Positions 9,718-17,751 are shown, counted from the stretch's first letter. The stretch is 64,000 nucleotides of DNA from Thalassoglobus polymorphus (GCF_007744255.1 NZ_CP036267.1:124001-188000); one strand, 5' to 3'. The notes: a model not told the origin generated them from the letters alone. Numbers and translations are program-made.

Positions 9718-10587
9718 TCAGCCGACATCTTCGACTTCAGGAAGTATGATCGGCTTTTGTTCCTGAATGGCTTTCATCCAGAAGAGCAGCACTGTCAGTG
9801 GGGCTCCGCAATTGGCGATTCGGATGAGTGTGCGGTCGTAGCCGTCCTGTCCGTATGCGAGAGTGTAACTGGCTGCGAGTATTAAACCCCATGTTGCCAT
9901 CACAAACGCAATGATTCGGTTGCGCGATGTCATCAAATTCAAAGCAAGTGCGATCTCCGCAATTCCAATCATCACGAGCACCATTTGAGCGTGACCACGC
10001 GTGATCGGGTAATGGAAAACATTGCGAGCTGTCCTCCCGATGATTTCGACAAACTCTCCGCCAGCTTGGTACTGGTGGAGTACAAGCAGGCCGTGGCCGA
10101 AGAAAGTCGTGGCGGTTGCCAGCCGTAACATTTTAATTGACGAGAGACAGAACGCCAGCGTCGGTTTCACACGAGGAGGCCAGAAGTCGACCATAAGCAG
10201 CGCGGTCGGAACAGTCATTCGGACTGCTTGATTCATGACTTCCAGATACGGCAGGAGACCTTTCTGAGCAAGGATGACTCCGATCGCAGTTCCGACCTGA
10301 AAAGCTCCCAGCGGAATCAGCATGGCCCACATCGGTCTAAAGAGGCTGATCACACCACAGGCGATCAGGAAGTAAGCGGTGTAGTCTTCGAAGAGAGCGA
10401 TTTTCGCATCTGGAAACTTGCCCCCCTTCCTCAGAATTTCAAGGAGAGCGAAGTGTTTTCCATGGTGCAAATGACCAGCTGCGTAACCCCAGCACTGAAT
10501 TGCAACCACCACACGTAACGTGGCTTGAACGATGCGAATTCCCTTGGGCGAAGGGGTTTCGAACGGATTGTCGAGTTGCTCAGACAT
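9718..10587 (-). CDS. polytopic membrane protein, DoxX-like
   Basis: A 289-residue integral membrane protein with about eight hydrophobic segments and no signal peptide. It appears to hold two related halves, each opening with an Arg plus a hydrophobic helix containing a GH or GY pair: RIVQATLRVVVAIQCWGYAA near residue 18, and RLATATTFFGHGLLVLHQYQ near residue 155. The layout resembles tandem DoxX-type domains, but I cannot name a function. It starts 77 nt after the retron RT stop on the same strand with a strong GGAAGGAG upstream, so co-transcription is possible. A retron-linked role is speculative; it could equally be an unrelated housekeeping gene. Confidence 0.7.
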   Translation of the reverse strand: MSEQLDNPFETPSPKGIRIVQATLRVVVAIQCWGYAAGHLHHGKHFALLEILRKGGKFPDAKIALFEDYTAYFLIACGVISLFRPMWAMLIPLGAFQVGTAIGVILAQKGLLPYLEVMNQAVRMTVPTALLMVDFWPPRVKPTLAFCLSSIKMLRLATATTFFGHGLLVLHQYQAGGEFVEIIGRTARNVFHYPITRGHAQMVLVMIGIAEIALALNLMTSRNRIIAFVMATWGLILAASYTLAYGQDGYDRTLIRIANCGAPLTVLLFWMKAIQEQKPIILPEVEDVG

Positions 10588-10664
10588 CAGAATCGCGAGC
10601 TCCTTCCTGGATTCGCTTCCGATTCTGAGAAGAGTTGTCTCTCTTGTAAACAGCTGATGGATGC

Positions 10665-12053
10665 TTACCAGCGGATCTTCTGGTAGATCTCAAGCAATTT
10701 CGCTCCCCGGCTTGGATTCAATTGCATCATATGGGCGATCCGTCCGCGGAGATGAGAGGCGAAATCGGGGTGCTGATTTCGGTTTTGTTGTTGCGGACCA
10801 GTTTTGACACAGTTATGCAAGATCGCTTTCAGTTGATCGTAGTCTTGCCGAGAAACGTTGATCTTTTCGTTAACCACAACCCCGGTCACGCATTGCCGTT
10901 GGCTGTTGCGGATGATCTTTCGCTTCTTCTTATTCACGAAGAAGCGTTCGGCAGCGATGATTTTCGAGGTCAGCGGGATGAATTCATTGAGGGCAGGGAT
11001 CGATAAGCCCGGTCCCGAGAACGTGAGGTCATCGGCGTAGCGGGTGTATTTGAGATTGTAAGCCTTGGCCATCCCCGACAGTCGGACGTCGAGAGCAAAG
11101 GCTGATAAGTTGGCGAGGGCAGGGGATGTGGGTGCACCTTGCGGGAGATGAGGTGGCATCAACTGCCAGAACTCCCAGTTTTTCTTAGGCGCATCCAGAC
11201 TCCACGGAGGAGCTGAAACCGTTAAGCGAGCAAGCCAGATGCTGACTTCTCGGCTAAATCCAAGGCTACGGAAAATGGCCACAACGCGCGAGTAACGAAC
11301 TGTCGGATAGAAGTTTTCCAGATCCAACTTCAACAAAAACTTACTGCCGACATGCGGGACCGCGTTTGAGAGAATGGAACGCCCCGGGACAAATCCGTGA
11401 GCTGCCGGATGGGCGGGAACAAGGTCGAGGATTTCGCGAAGAATTTTTGTTTGGACTCCCTTTAATTCCTCCTTGGGAGCTTCGATCAGTCGCCAACTTC
11501 CTGAGCGTTTCTTTTTCCATTGAAAGTGATAGTGAGCATCTTTGACATCTTTAGGACGGTTGCCATCCCGCATTCGATGAGTCAGCCACGCCAGCTTTCC
11601 GATAGAAATGCCGAACCAGTCTGCCAGGTCGTCCGGAGTCGCCAGTGTTGGCAATCCGTAATATTCCAGCCAGCGTTCATCGGCATCCTGACTGAGATCT
11701 AGAAACTCTCCTGTGTGCGGTCCCGGAACGGCAAATTTGTAGGGGCGGTGCCTGACAATTTCTTGCTCTTGAGGAGTCGCAACAGTGCTTGGTCGATAGC
11801 TGAATTTCCTCAGGACAATGTTTTTCGATGCTTTTCTTTCGCGAAAAACTTTGTTCGAAGAAGAGTTTTGGGGGGACGAATGTTCATGTGGAACTGCTTC
11901 GCCAGCATCAGCGTGAATACTTTCTGCGTAACTTGTCTCAGTCTGGTCTCTCCCAGCCTGATCGTGAGCGGGATTAACGTCAGCGTGAGTGGGCCCGGAT
12001 TGCACCTGAGCAGAACCGCCAAACAAGCCTTTAATGAAGTCAAAAAGCCCCAT
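10665..12053 (-). CDS. retron-type reverse transcriptase
   Basis: A 462-residue RT that should use the adjacent RNA (12134-12287) as template and primer to make msDNA. Retron hallmarks are all present: NAVPH at residues 230-234 (NAxxH motif) in HGFVPGRSILSNAVPHVG, the palm residues LDLENFYPTV, QGAPTSP at 305-311, the catalytic YADD at 339-342, and VTG at 389-391. There is no maturase or HNH domain, so it is not a group II intron protein. Residues 1-115 are an extension: an amphipathic start (MGLFDFIKGLFGG), then a polar, apparently disordered stretch rich in His, Ser and Gln. Residues 137-160 (LATPDDLADWFGISIGKLAW) fit the N-terminal region of long, myxobacterial-type retron RTs. The start at 12053 gives this natural N-terminus; longer in-frame extensions would run into the ncRNA. 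No separate toxin or nuclease effector is fused. Confidence 0.93.
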   Translation of the reverse strand: MGLFDFIKGLFGGSAQVQSGPTHADVNPAHDQAGRDQTETSYAESIHADAGEAVPHEHSSPQNSSSNKVFRERKASKNIVLRKFSYRPSTVATPQEQEIVRHRPYKFAVPGPHTGEFLDLSQDADERWLEYYGLPTLATPDDLADWFGISIGKLAWLTHRMRDGNRPKDVKDAHYHFQWKKKRSGSWRLIEAPKEELKGVQTKILREILDLVPAHPAAHGFVPGRSILSNAVPHVGSKFLLKLDLENFYPTVRYSRVVAIFRSLGFSREVSIWLARLTVSAPPWSLDAPKKNWEFWQLMPPHLPQGAPTSPALANLSAFALDVRLSGMAKAYNLKYTRYADDLTFSGPGLSIPALNEFIPLTSKIIAAERFFVNKKKRKIIRNSQRQCVTGVVVNEKINVSRQDYDQLKAILHNCVKTGPQQQNRNQHPDFASHLRGRIAHMMQLNPSRGAKLLEIYQKIRW

Positions 12054-12133
12054 GATGTTTGTGCTTTTCCCAGGCCGGCAAAAAATGTTTGAAAGTTCAG
12101 GTGTACGAATAGTCTCAATGAAAACGAAGACTG

Positions 12134-12287
12134 ACCGGTGGGTTGCACAACGCATCCTGTGGCGAAGCTGTGTGACGGAAACAATGCTTTCCGTCACACA
12201 GCTTCATCCGACGAATCTCGAACAACGTTTCTCCCGTGGGGTAACCCCACAGTGTCCTTGCGGACCAAGCTTATGCAACCCACAGGT
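12134..12287 (-). ncRNA. retron msr-msd RNA
   Basis: On the minus strand the RNA opens with a1, ACCTGTGGGTTGCATAAGC (12287-12269), and closes with a2, which pairs with it through a perfect 10-bp core GTGGGTTGCA/TGCAACCCAC (12274-12283 with 12138-12147) and further pairs on each side. The TAAGC after a1 gives the AGC expected around the branching G (about 12270). Two msr hairpins follow: GTCC-GCAA-GGAC (12265-12254) and GTGGGG-TTA-CCCCAC (12250-12236). The msd part is an 18-bp perfect hairpin, GAAGCTGTGTGACGGAAA (12205-12188), with loop GCATTG and its complement (12181-12164). The order a1, branch G, msr loops, msd stem, a2, RT is that of known retrons. The gap to the RT start is about 80 nt. 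Exact ends are inferred. Confidence 0.9.
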
Positions 12288-12304
12288 CATATCTTACTCT
12301 GGTT

Positions 12305-12334
12305 ATTATGGTTCGGTTGATGTCGATACGTCAA
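12305..12334 (-). promoter_or_regulatory. sigma70-like promoter of the retron
   Basis: On the minus strand TTGACG (12334-12329) and CATAAT (12310-12305) are separated by 18 nt. Transcription would start around 12298, some ten bases before the a1 end of the msr-msd RNA, which is where a retron promoter is expected. Confidence 0.6.
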
Positions 12335-12571
12335 TACAGCCGGTTTTTCCGGATCATTCGGATTCGTTAAAATCTTTCGCCGAATGAGCCGAAAGACTAG
12401 TGAACAGATGGTCCCAGTTGCCGTTTCGTCACTTCACGCATAAAATGAAGCAGTGATAACGACGACAAGAACATAAGCAGTGTTGTCAAGAAGGATGCAG
12501 AGACGACATTGCCAATGTGGACATTGTGAACTTCTCTCACTGTCAGAGATCTCTGAAATAGGGCGTTCCTC

Positions 12572-13147
12572 GTGCCATTACTGGAAACAGATCGACAAAT
12601 CCTCAACCGCTGCCTCCAGCGTGAGCCCGGGGCTTGGGAAGCGTTTGTTGATCGATTTCTAGGGCTCTTCATCCATGTTATCAGCCACACGGCACATGCT
12701 CGCAGCTTGAAACTCTCTCAGGCTGATATCGAAGATCTTTGCTCGGAAATCTTTCTGACGCTCCTGAAAAATGAATTTGCGGTACTCCGGCACTTTAAAG
12801 GGCGTTCGTCCTTGGCCAGCTATCTGGTTGTGGTAGCAAGGCGCATTGTTGTCAAAGCTGTCATCAAGCGAAAGCAGCTGGAGGCAATGGGCCACGTCAA
12901 TGCTCATCAATCGGCATTGCATGGCGGAGGGTCCGATCACGTGCAGCGACTCTCGGACACGGAAGAAGTTCGTGTCTTGTTAGCTCAGCTGCCCGCTTCA
13001 GAAGCCAACGTTGTTCGGCTCTATCACCTCGAAGGGAAGAGCTACCGGGAGATCAGTAACCTCATCGGGATTCCAGAAAACTCGATTGGCCCGACTTTGC
13101 ATCGTGCCCGAGAGCGGATGAAGCAACTCAAAGTGACCAGCGAGTAA
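12572..13147 (+). CDS. sigma-70 family (ECF-like) RNA polymerase sigma factor
   Basis: A 191-residue sigma factor. Region 2 spans roughly residues 20-90 (FVDRFLGLFIHVISH, ADIEDLCSEIFLTLLKN, GRSSLASYLVVVARR). Region 4 lies in the last 60 residues, with a helix-turn-helix GKSYREISNLIGIPENSIGP followed by THLHRARERM-type residues (TLHRARERMKQL). The start is GTG. No anti-sigma gene is adjacent; planctomycetes carry many such orphan sigma factors. It diverges from the retron transcript. Its regulon is unknown. Confidence 0.87.
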   Translation: MPLLETDRQILNRCLQREPGAWEAFVDRFLGLFIHVISHTAHARSLKLSQADIEDLCSEIFLTLLKNEFAVLRHFKGRSSLASYLVVVARRIVVKAVIKRKQLEAMGHVNAHQSALHGGGSDHVQRLSDTEEVRVLLAQLPASEANVVRLYHLEGKSYREISNLIGIPENSIGPTLHRARERMKQLKVTSE

Positions 13148-13281
13148 AGCGAGCGTCAGGAGAAATTTGTCGATCACCGTAGTTTCGGGACGATTGGCCT
13201 CTCCGGAAGGTGACACATCTCTTTCCGTCTCACTTCTCGAATACAAAGTCTTCAGCAGACGCCAAGCTGGCGCCTCCCGGC

Positions 13282-14214
13282 TCATTTTGCGCTCTTTGCC
13301 TGTTCCACGAAATCGAGCCCAATGGATGTTGTCCAAGACTGACGGATTTTTTCAGTCACAGTTCCCGGGGTCGAGGTTCCAATCGAGTTCCCGTCCACTG
13401 ACGTAACGGGCATCAGGCAGAACGTCGATGAGGTCAAAAAGGCTTCATCAGCTTGCAGTAAATCCGATTTCTTCAGGTCGGTAAACGTGAATGGGATTTC
13501 AAGCTCTTCACAAATTTGAATCACGTGCTGTCGGCTGATTCCATCGAGTGTTTGAGATTCACGAGGAGAGAACACCGCTCCGTTCTTGACGATCATCAAA
13601 TTGCCGCTGCTGGTTTCGGTGAGGCAATCATATTCATCAAGAAGTAAAGCCAGCGCTCGTGGGTTTTTTCTACGAGCTTCCTGATCGGCCAGTTGCCAAT
13701 GCAAACGGCTGCGCATTTTGATTTTGGGATCGATGCTGATTCGGGGAATCTGCCGAACTTCAGGCACGATGAGTTCAACACCCTGGGTGTATCCAGCGAT
13801 CCATTTCGAAAAAGGAAGTGGAGCTGAATAGACGCAAACTGTCGGTTTGCTTTGATCGATCAGCCCGTTGGAATCCCCGACAGCTTGCCCGGCTGAGATG
13901 AAGAGGACAATCGCCAGGTCTGAATTGACGGCGAGATTCTTGGTGTTCAGGCGAGCGATTTCTGCAACGACATGCGATAAATTGCTCAAGTCAGGTAAGT
14001 TCGGCCACCCGACGAGGTCGAGAGATTGTTGTAACCGTTTCAGGTGTGCGTCCACATCATATGGAACATGCCGAAACGTGCGCAGACGTTCGGTGACTGT
14101 CGCTCCCTGCATGATCGCCAGATCGAACACCGGCAATCTCGCATCCTGAAACGGGATCATGTCGCCATTCAGGTAGCAAATCGATTCAGACTGTTTCTCT
14201 TCTTGAAATTGCAT
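13282..14214 (-). CDS. class IV (fold type IV) PLP aminotransferase / aminodeoxychorismate lyase-like
   Basis: A 310-residue PLP enzyme of the BCAT / D-amino acid aminotransferase / PabC superfamily. Visible landmarks are CYLNGDMIPFQDARLPVFD at the N-terminus, HLKRLQQSLDLVGW, the probable PLP lysine in KIKMRSRLHW, the signature block DEYDCLTETSSGNLMIVKNG with its conserved Glu and Asn, and LDGISRQHVIQICEEL. The sequence alone does not separate branched-chain aminotransferase, D-alanine aminotransferase and 4-amino-4-deoxychorismate lyase; the length and TxSGN-type block favour a PabC or D-amino acid type. No pabA/pabB genes are nearby. Confidence 0.8.
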   Translation of the reverse strand: MQFQEEKQSESICYLNGDMIPFQDARLPVFDLAIMQGATVTERLRTFRHVPYDVDAHLKRLQQSLDLVGWPNLPDLSNLSHVVAEIARLNTKNLAVNSDLAIVLFISAGQAVGDSNGLIDQSKPTVCVYSAPLPFSKWIAGYTQGVELIVPEVRQIPRISIDPKIKMRSRLHWQLADQEARRKNPRALALLLDEYDCLTETSSGNLMIVKNGAVFSPRESQTLDGISRQHVIQICEELEIPFTFTDLKKSDLLQADEAFLTSSTFCLMPVTSVDGNSIGTSTPGTVTEKIRQSWTTSIGLDFVEQAKSAK

Positions 14215-14436
14215 TGTTCTTGAAAATCATTGAGGGAGTCCGAGGTCAGTCATGCACTCGAAGTGCCGGACCGTTCAGCATTCAGGCTAACGAAAAACTC
14301 CCGGTTGGGACCAGTACCCTCTCGCAACTGGCAGCGTGGACATGGTATCATCAAGCGAGCTGAAATCTCAGTGTGGGACCAGGTGTGGGACCAATCGAAT
14401 CCCTATTCATTCAATATCAATGATTTAGACTCAAAC

Positions 14437-14952
14437 ATGAACGTTGCCCTTGTTCGCTATGGTGCGGTTCCTGAAGTCGCACGTGCCGGAATTCCCGCAG
14501 AGTTGACGATTCGTCGGGATGACGAAGTGATTGTCGAGACTCATCGCGGGTTGGAACCCGGAAAAGTGTTGGAGCTCATCAAGCCGCCGGTAGAGCCTGG
14601 CGTGGAAGTGGTTGAGCCGAGTTTTCAGATTCAACGTTTGAAAACAGAAGCAGATTGCCAACAGGAAGTGATTCTCAGAGAACGAGTTCAGGCCGAATTC
14701 GACGACTGGTACCAACGGATTGAAGACTGGGGGCTTGATCTCCAGCTGATCGATATCGATTGGACACTGGATGGAGAAAAGCAGATTCTGTACGTCTTGA
14801 ACGAACGTGGTCCCGAATGCACAAAGTTGGCATTGCAGGCTGCAGCTGCCGGATTGGGCATTATCGAAGTCCAACCAGTTGGTGAAGATGGGCCTGTGGC
14901 GATGCCTTCGAGTGGTGGTGGAGGGGGCTGCGGGAGTTGCGGATCTCACTGA
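14437..14952 (+). CDS. PSP1 (YaaT-like) protein with Gly/Cys-rich tail
   Basis: A 171-residue PSP1 domain protein. It begins MNVALVRYGAVPEVARAG, continues with a DEVIVETHRGLEPGKVLE block, and ends in the PSP1 core WGLDLQLIDIDWTLDGEKQI followed by LYVLNERGPE. The last residues, SSGGGGGCGSCGSH, form a Gly/Cys tail outside the domain that could bind a metal. In Firmicutes the relative YaaT works with RicF/RicA in RNA processing and development; whether that holds here is unknown. The ATG at 14437 fits the domain boundary; an upstream TTG start at 14230 would add a non-conserved leader. Confidence 0.82.
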   Translation: MNVALVRYGAVPEVARAGIPAELTIRRDDEVIVETHRGLEPGKVLELIKPPVEPGVEVVEPSFQIQRLKTEADCQQEVILRERVQAEFDDWYQRIEDWGLDLQLIDIDWTLDGEKQILYVLNERGPECTKLALQAAAAGLGIIEVQPVGEDGPVAMPSSGGGGGCGSCGSH

Positions 14953-14985
14953 TGCCAGAATTGCCACTGATTTTGGGCACTGTGT

Positions 14986-15309
14986 GTGGTGTGGACTCGC
15001 GACTTGTCATCAAGTCGAGGCCAGCGGTCCAAAGGTAATAGGAAATCTGAAATCGACAACCTTGGCTTCTGGGATCGTCTTGTGAAGATTCTCTACCAAC
15101 TTCCTTCGTTTCTGCTAATCCTCGCTGTGAAAGGCTACCAGATCACATTAGGTCCTTTCCTGGGAGGAAGATGTCGATTTGAGCCATCTTGCAGTGTATA
15201 CTTTATTGAGGCGGTCAAAAAATACGGAGCAATCCGCGGAGCGACCAAAGGTCTTCTTCGGATTTGTCGTTGCCATCCATTTAGTCGGCCTGGCTACGAT
15301 CCTCCGTAA
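14986..15309 (+). CDS. yidD: membrane protein insertion efficiency factor YidD
   Basis: YidD assists YidC-dependent membrane protein insertion. The family core is clear: [20 protein letters not shown], then [18 protein letters not shown] and [14 protein letters not shown] at the very C-terminus, with the conserved Cys-rich pattern. The start is uncertain: GTG at 14986 gives 107 residues, while GTG at 15082 would give a more typical length of about 75. The usual neighbours rnpA, rpmH and yidC are absent; it simply follows the PSP1 gene by 34 nt. Confidence 0.85.
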   Translation: MVWTRDLSSSRGQRSKGNRKSEIDNLGFWDRLVKILYQLPSFLLILAVKGYQITLGPFLGGRCRFEPSCSVYFIEAVKKYGAIRGATKGLLRICRCHPFSRPGYDPP

Positions 15310-15704
15310 TTCCTGAAAGCCTTAAGTCGTACAATCGATACAGTCACTCTCAGTTCCCATCGACTCTGCGTCATCGTCGAAACTCAGGCACTTCTGTCTC
15401 CACTTTGGTCTATGAATGCCGAAAACTGTCGATATGGAGTTCTCTTTTCGAGAATTCCAGCTGATCAGTTCGAGCTTCGATGTGATTTGTCAGGAAGAAA
15501 CATCTCACATGGAATACCTTAAACTCGTTGACAATTAGATTTTCGCAGTCGTACTATCACGAAACATCTTATTATTCCAATTCTGACCATGTTTCATGGT
15601 GTCGCGCAGCGATCTCCAGAGATTTCTAGCTCTGGAGGATGTGAACGCATCAAAGATTCCTTAAACTCCTTTTCGTCCAGCATTCAATCAGGTAACTCTC
15701 TGGC
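15310..15704. other. intergenic spacer with nothing recognised
   Basis: Between yidD and the first coiled-coil gene I see no open frame with a sensible protein, no RNA gene and no strong hairpin. Confidence 0.4.
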
Positions 15705-16370
15705 ATGACGAAAATCAGCAAAATTCTCGCTGTCTTTGTGGCAGTCGCCAGTCTTTCCTTTGTCGGATTCGCCATCGCGACGACCTTTGGCGGTCCCGAT
15801 TGGATAGACGTCATGGATGCGCCGTATTTCCAGGATTACCAGATTTCCCGTTCTGTCGGAGCGGATCCATCCTGGACTGCGACACGTGGAAGTGACGGGG
15901 GACAAGTTGCGACGTCCAAAGTCTTACCTGAAGTTCTCAGCAAAGTGATGGACGAAGTTTATCAGAAGCAGCAGCAAGAACTTCAGGAACTGCAAGCCAG
16001 AGAACCGATTCTACAAACTCGAAATGAGCGGCTCAGCAAGTTGCAGGAAGTCGACGATAAAGCGCTACAGGCATATATTGATAAGCTGCGAGTTCGGATT
16101 GCCGACCTGACCCAGCAGGAGAGTGACCTTACGTCGAAGGTCACATCGATGGCGGAAGAGGCTCAAAAAATCGAACGACAGGTTGTCTCACGTCGGGAAG
16201 ATATTTTCCGATTGAGTCAACAGGTGGAAGAGTTAAAAGCCGATTTATTTCGACTGAAAGAAATTCGCGCCCAGTTGCAAGACGTCAATTTCCAACTGAA
16301 CGAACTTCTCATTCGTGCAGATGAACGAAATCAGCTTTTGACCAAAGAATACAATCCAAAGCCACAGTAA
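15705..16370 (+). CDS. envelope-anchored coiled-coil protein, unknown function
   Basis: A 221-residue protein not recognised as any named family. An N-terminal hydrophobic segment (ILAVFVAVASLSFVGFAIA) acts as a signal peptide or membrane anchor. Residues 80-215 are strongly helical and rich in Glu, Gln and Leu in heptad spacing (EVYQKQQQELQELQAREP and onward), so a long coiled coil is expected outside the cytoplasm. It is followed by a second coiled-coil membrane protein and a 42-residue membrane protein on the same strand, which suggests a shared envelope role. Confidence 0.75.
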   Translation: MTKISKILAVFVAVASLSFVGFAIATTFGGPDWIDVMDAPYFQDYQISRSVGADPSWTATRGSDGGQVATSKVLPEVLSKVMDEVYQKQQQELQELQAREPILQTRNERLSKLQEVDDKALQAYIDKLRVRIADLTQQESDLTSKVTSMAEEAQKIERQVVSRREDIFRLSQQVEELKADLFRLKEIRAQLQDVNFQLNELLIRADERNQLLTKEYNPKPQ

Positions 16371-16374
16371 TTGA

Positions 16375-16462
16375 TTTAGAGCTCGACTGAAAATTTTGAA
16401 CACTGGCTTCGCTTAAAAATTTGAGAAGCCATCATCAAGTTTCAGGATTTGTGCAGATATTG
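16375..16462 (+). repeat. possible degenerate copy of repeat B
   Basis: After a TTTAGAGCTCGACTGAAAA start the sequence shows GGCTTCGCTTAA, then TTTGAGAAGCCA, then TCAAGTTTCAGGATTTGT. These parts follow the order of repeat B (for example 21324-21404), and the last block matches TCAAGTTTCAGGATCAGT closely. The ends have decayed, so this is tentative. Confidence 0.4.
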
Positions 16463-16501
16463 AAGTGAGTTTCTCCTCAGAGATCACGTTCGGAGTGAAA
16501 A

Positions 16502-17395
16502 ATGTCATACGTCGGAAAAATTCTGGTAGTCGTTCAGGTGGTTCTCAGCCTCCTGTTTATGGCCTTTGCTGGAGCTGTGTACTCCATGCACCAGAACTGG
16601 CACTCCAAGTATGTCGCAGAACAGACTCAAAAGAATGAGTTGCAGACTGCCAAGCAACAAGTCGAGCAAGAGCTCGCACTTGCTCGACAGGACCATGCGA
16701 CGAAACTCGCCGAAGAAAAAGCTCGAGCGGATCGATTCCAGGCATTGAATCAAACATTGGATGCCCAGAACAAAGGTCTGGCGATCGAAGTTGAGAAGAA
16801 AGAAACTCAACGCGAAGAGCAAACCGGTCTTGCCATGGCCAAGCAACAGGAAGCTGTCTTCCGACAACAGGAAGCAGAGAAGCAGCGAATCGAAAACGAT
16901 AAGCTCCGCGTTGCCTTGGACACCGAGTCTGCTAAAAATCGCGATCTTCAGGATCAGGTCTTCACTGGAAACGTCAATCTGGAAGAGTTGCGTGCTCGCT
17001 ACGACAAGATGCTTGAGAAAACAGCCTACTTAGAACGTGTCGTCGCTGCACACAATCTGGAAACCGATCCCGATGTGGTCGAGAAGATGAAGCTTCCTCC
17101 GCCACCTGTCGAAGGGTTGGTCATTGATGTCAGTAAGAACCGGGCCAATCGCATTGAATTTGTCCAACTCTCAATCGGCAGCGACGACGGACTCATCGTC
17201 AGCCACGAACTCGATGTCATTCGCCTCAATGAAGATGGGACATCGGATTGGCTTGGACGTGTTCGAGTTGTTGATATCGAACCCAACACCGCTGTTGCAC
17301 GTGTCATCCTGCCAGCAAAGAACGGCATCATTCAGAAGAGTGACACTGTCACGTCCAAACTCGGGCAGCCAGCAGTCAGCCTTTCTTCGAACTAG
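16502..17395 (+). CDS. membrane-anchored coiled-coil protein with C-terminal beta domain
   Basis: A 297-residue protein of no named family. A transmembrane helix lies at residues 6-28 (ILVVVQVVLSLLFMAFAGAV). Residues 35-190 are a charged coiled coil (repeated Q/E/K-rich heptads). Residues 200-290 look like a compact beta domain: VEGLVIDVSKNRANRIEF, then SIGSDDGLIVSHELDVIRL and NTAVARVILPAKNGI. The SxGSxDGL pattern resembles the beta-barrel region of envelope proteins such as MreC, but this is only a likeness. The stop codon TAG (17393-17395) is also the first three bases of a repeat B copy. Confidence 0.75.
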   Translation: MSYVGKILVVVQVVLSLLFMAFAGAVYSMHQNWHSKYVAEQTQKNELQTAKQQVEQELALARQDHATKLAEEKARADRFQALNQTLDAQNKGLAIEVEKKETQREEQTGLAMAKQQEAVFRQQEAEKQRIENDKLRVALDTESAKNRDLQDQVFTGNVNLEELRARYDKMLEKTAYLERVVAAHNLETDPDVVEKMKLPPPPVEGLVIDVSKNRANRIEFVQLSIGSDDGLIVSHELDVIRLNEDGTSDWLGRVRVVDIEPNTAVARVILPAKNGIIQKSDTVTSKLGQPAVSLSSN

Positions 17396-17469
17396 AACCA
17401 GTCCGAAAACCCCTGAAATAGCCACTTTTCTCAACACTTGAGAGGGCAATTTCAGGATCAGTTCAAATA
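17393..17469 (+). repeat. interspersed repeat B
   Basis: Starts TAGAACCAGTCCGAAAAC, contains CTTTTCTCAACACTTGAGAG, and ends near CAATTTCAGGATCAGTTC. A 5-7 nt piece (GTTTCAG) present in the 81-nt copies is missing and the final TA has decayed. Its first three bases are the TAG stop of the upstream gene. Confidence 0.8.
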
Positions 17470-17530
17470 CTATTCCCCGGATCGAAGATCCGATTTCCAC
17501 TTGAATTCAATCTTTATCGGGAGTCCAATC

Positions 17531-17659
17531 ATGGCACGTGGAGAAGACGCAGCACCAGACATTTACGTTGGCCTGTTGTTTGTGGCAGTCGCATCACTCA
17601 TCACAGGATGCATCTTTCTCGCCCTGGAACTGCAAAGTTACGGCTGGAAGTTCAATTAA
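17531..17659 (+). CDS. 42-residue single-pass membrane protein
   Basis: A short gene: MARGEDAAPDIYVGLLFVAV, then ASLITGCIFLALELQSYGWK and FN. One transmembrane helix spans residues 12-33. The ATG at 17531 has GGGAG at good spacing, which supports it over any longer frame through the upstream repeat. It follows the two coiled-coil proteins and is closed by a strong terminator, so the three probably form one functional group. I do not recognise a family. Confidence 0.7.
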   Translation: MARGEDAAPDIYVGLLFVAVASLITGCIFLALELQSYGWKFN

Positions 17660-17694
17660 GCGTATCAACGCTTGCACAGAGCCGATCAATTCAC

Positions 17695-17724
17695 AAAAAG
17701 CACGCTTCTTAAAGCGTGCTTTTT
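17695..17724. terminator. bidirectional rho-independent terminator
   Basis: AAAAAGCACGCTT (17695-17707), loop CTTA, AAGCGTGCTTTTT (17712-17724): a perfect 13-bp stem flanked by A and T tracts. It lies between the convergent 42-residue protein gene and the MazG-like gene and can serve both. Confidence 0.9.
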
Positions 17725-17751
17725 GCATTCACGATTTATCATTTCTCTCCA

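Noticed and set aside
10665-12053. RT as a group II intron maturase or diversity-generating retroelement
   Set aside because: No maturase X or HNH domain and no group II ribozyme structure around it; no VR/TR repeat pair was seen. NAxxH and VTG plus the upstream a1/a2 RNA point to a retron.
12034-12387. Open reading frame on the + strand across the msr-msd region
   Set aside because: It runs antisense through the retron RNA and promoter, has no ribosome site or recognisable protein, and its frame is explained by chance.
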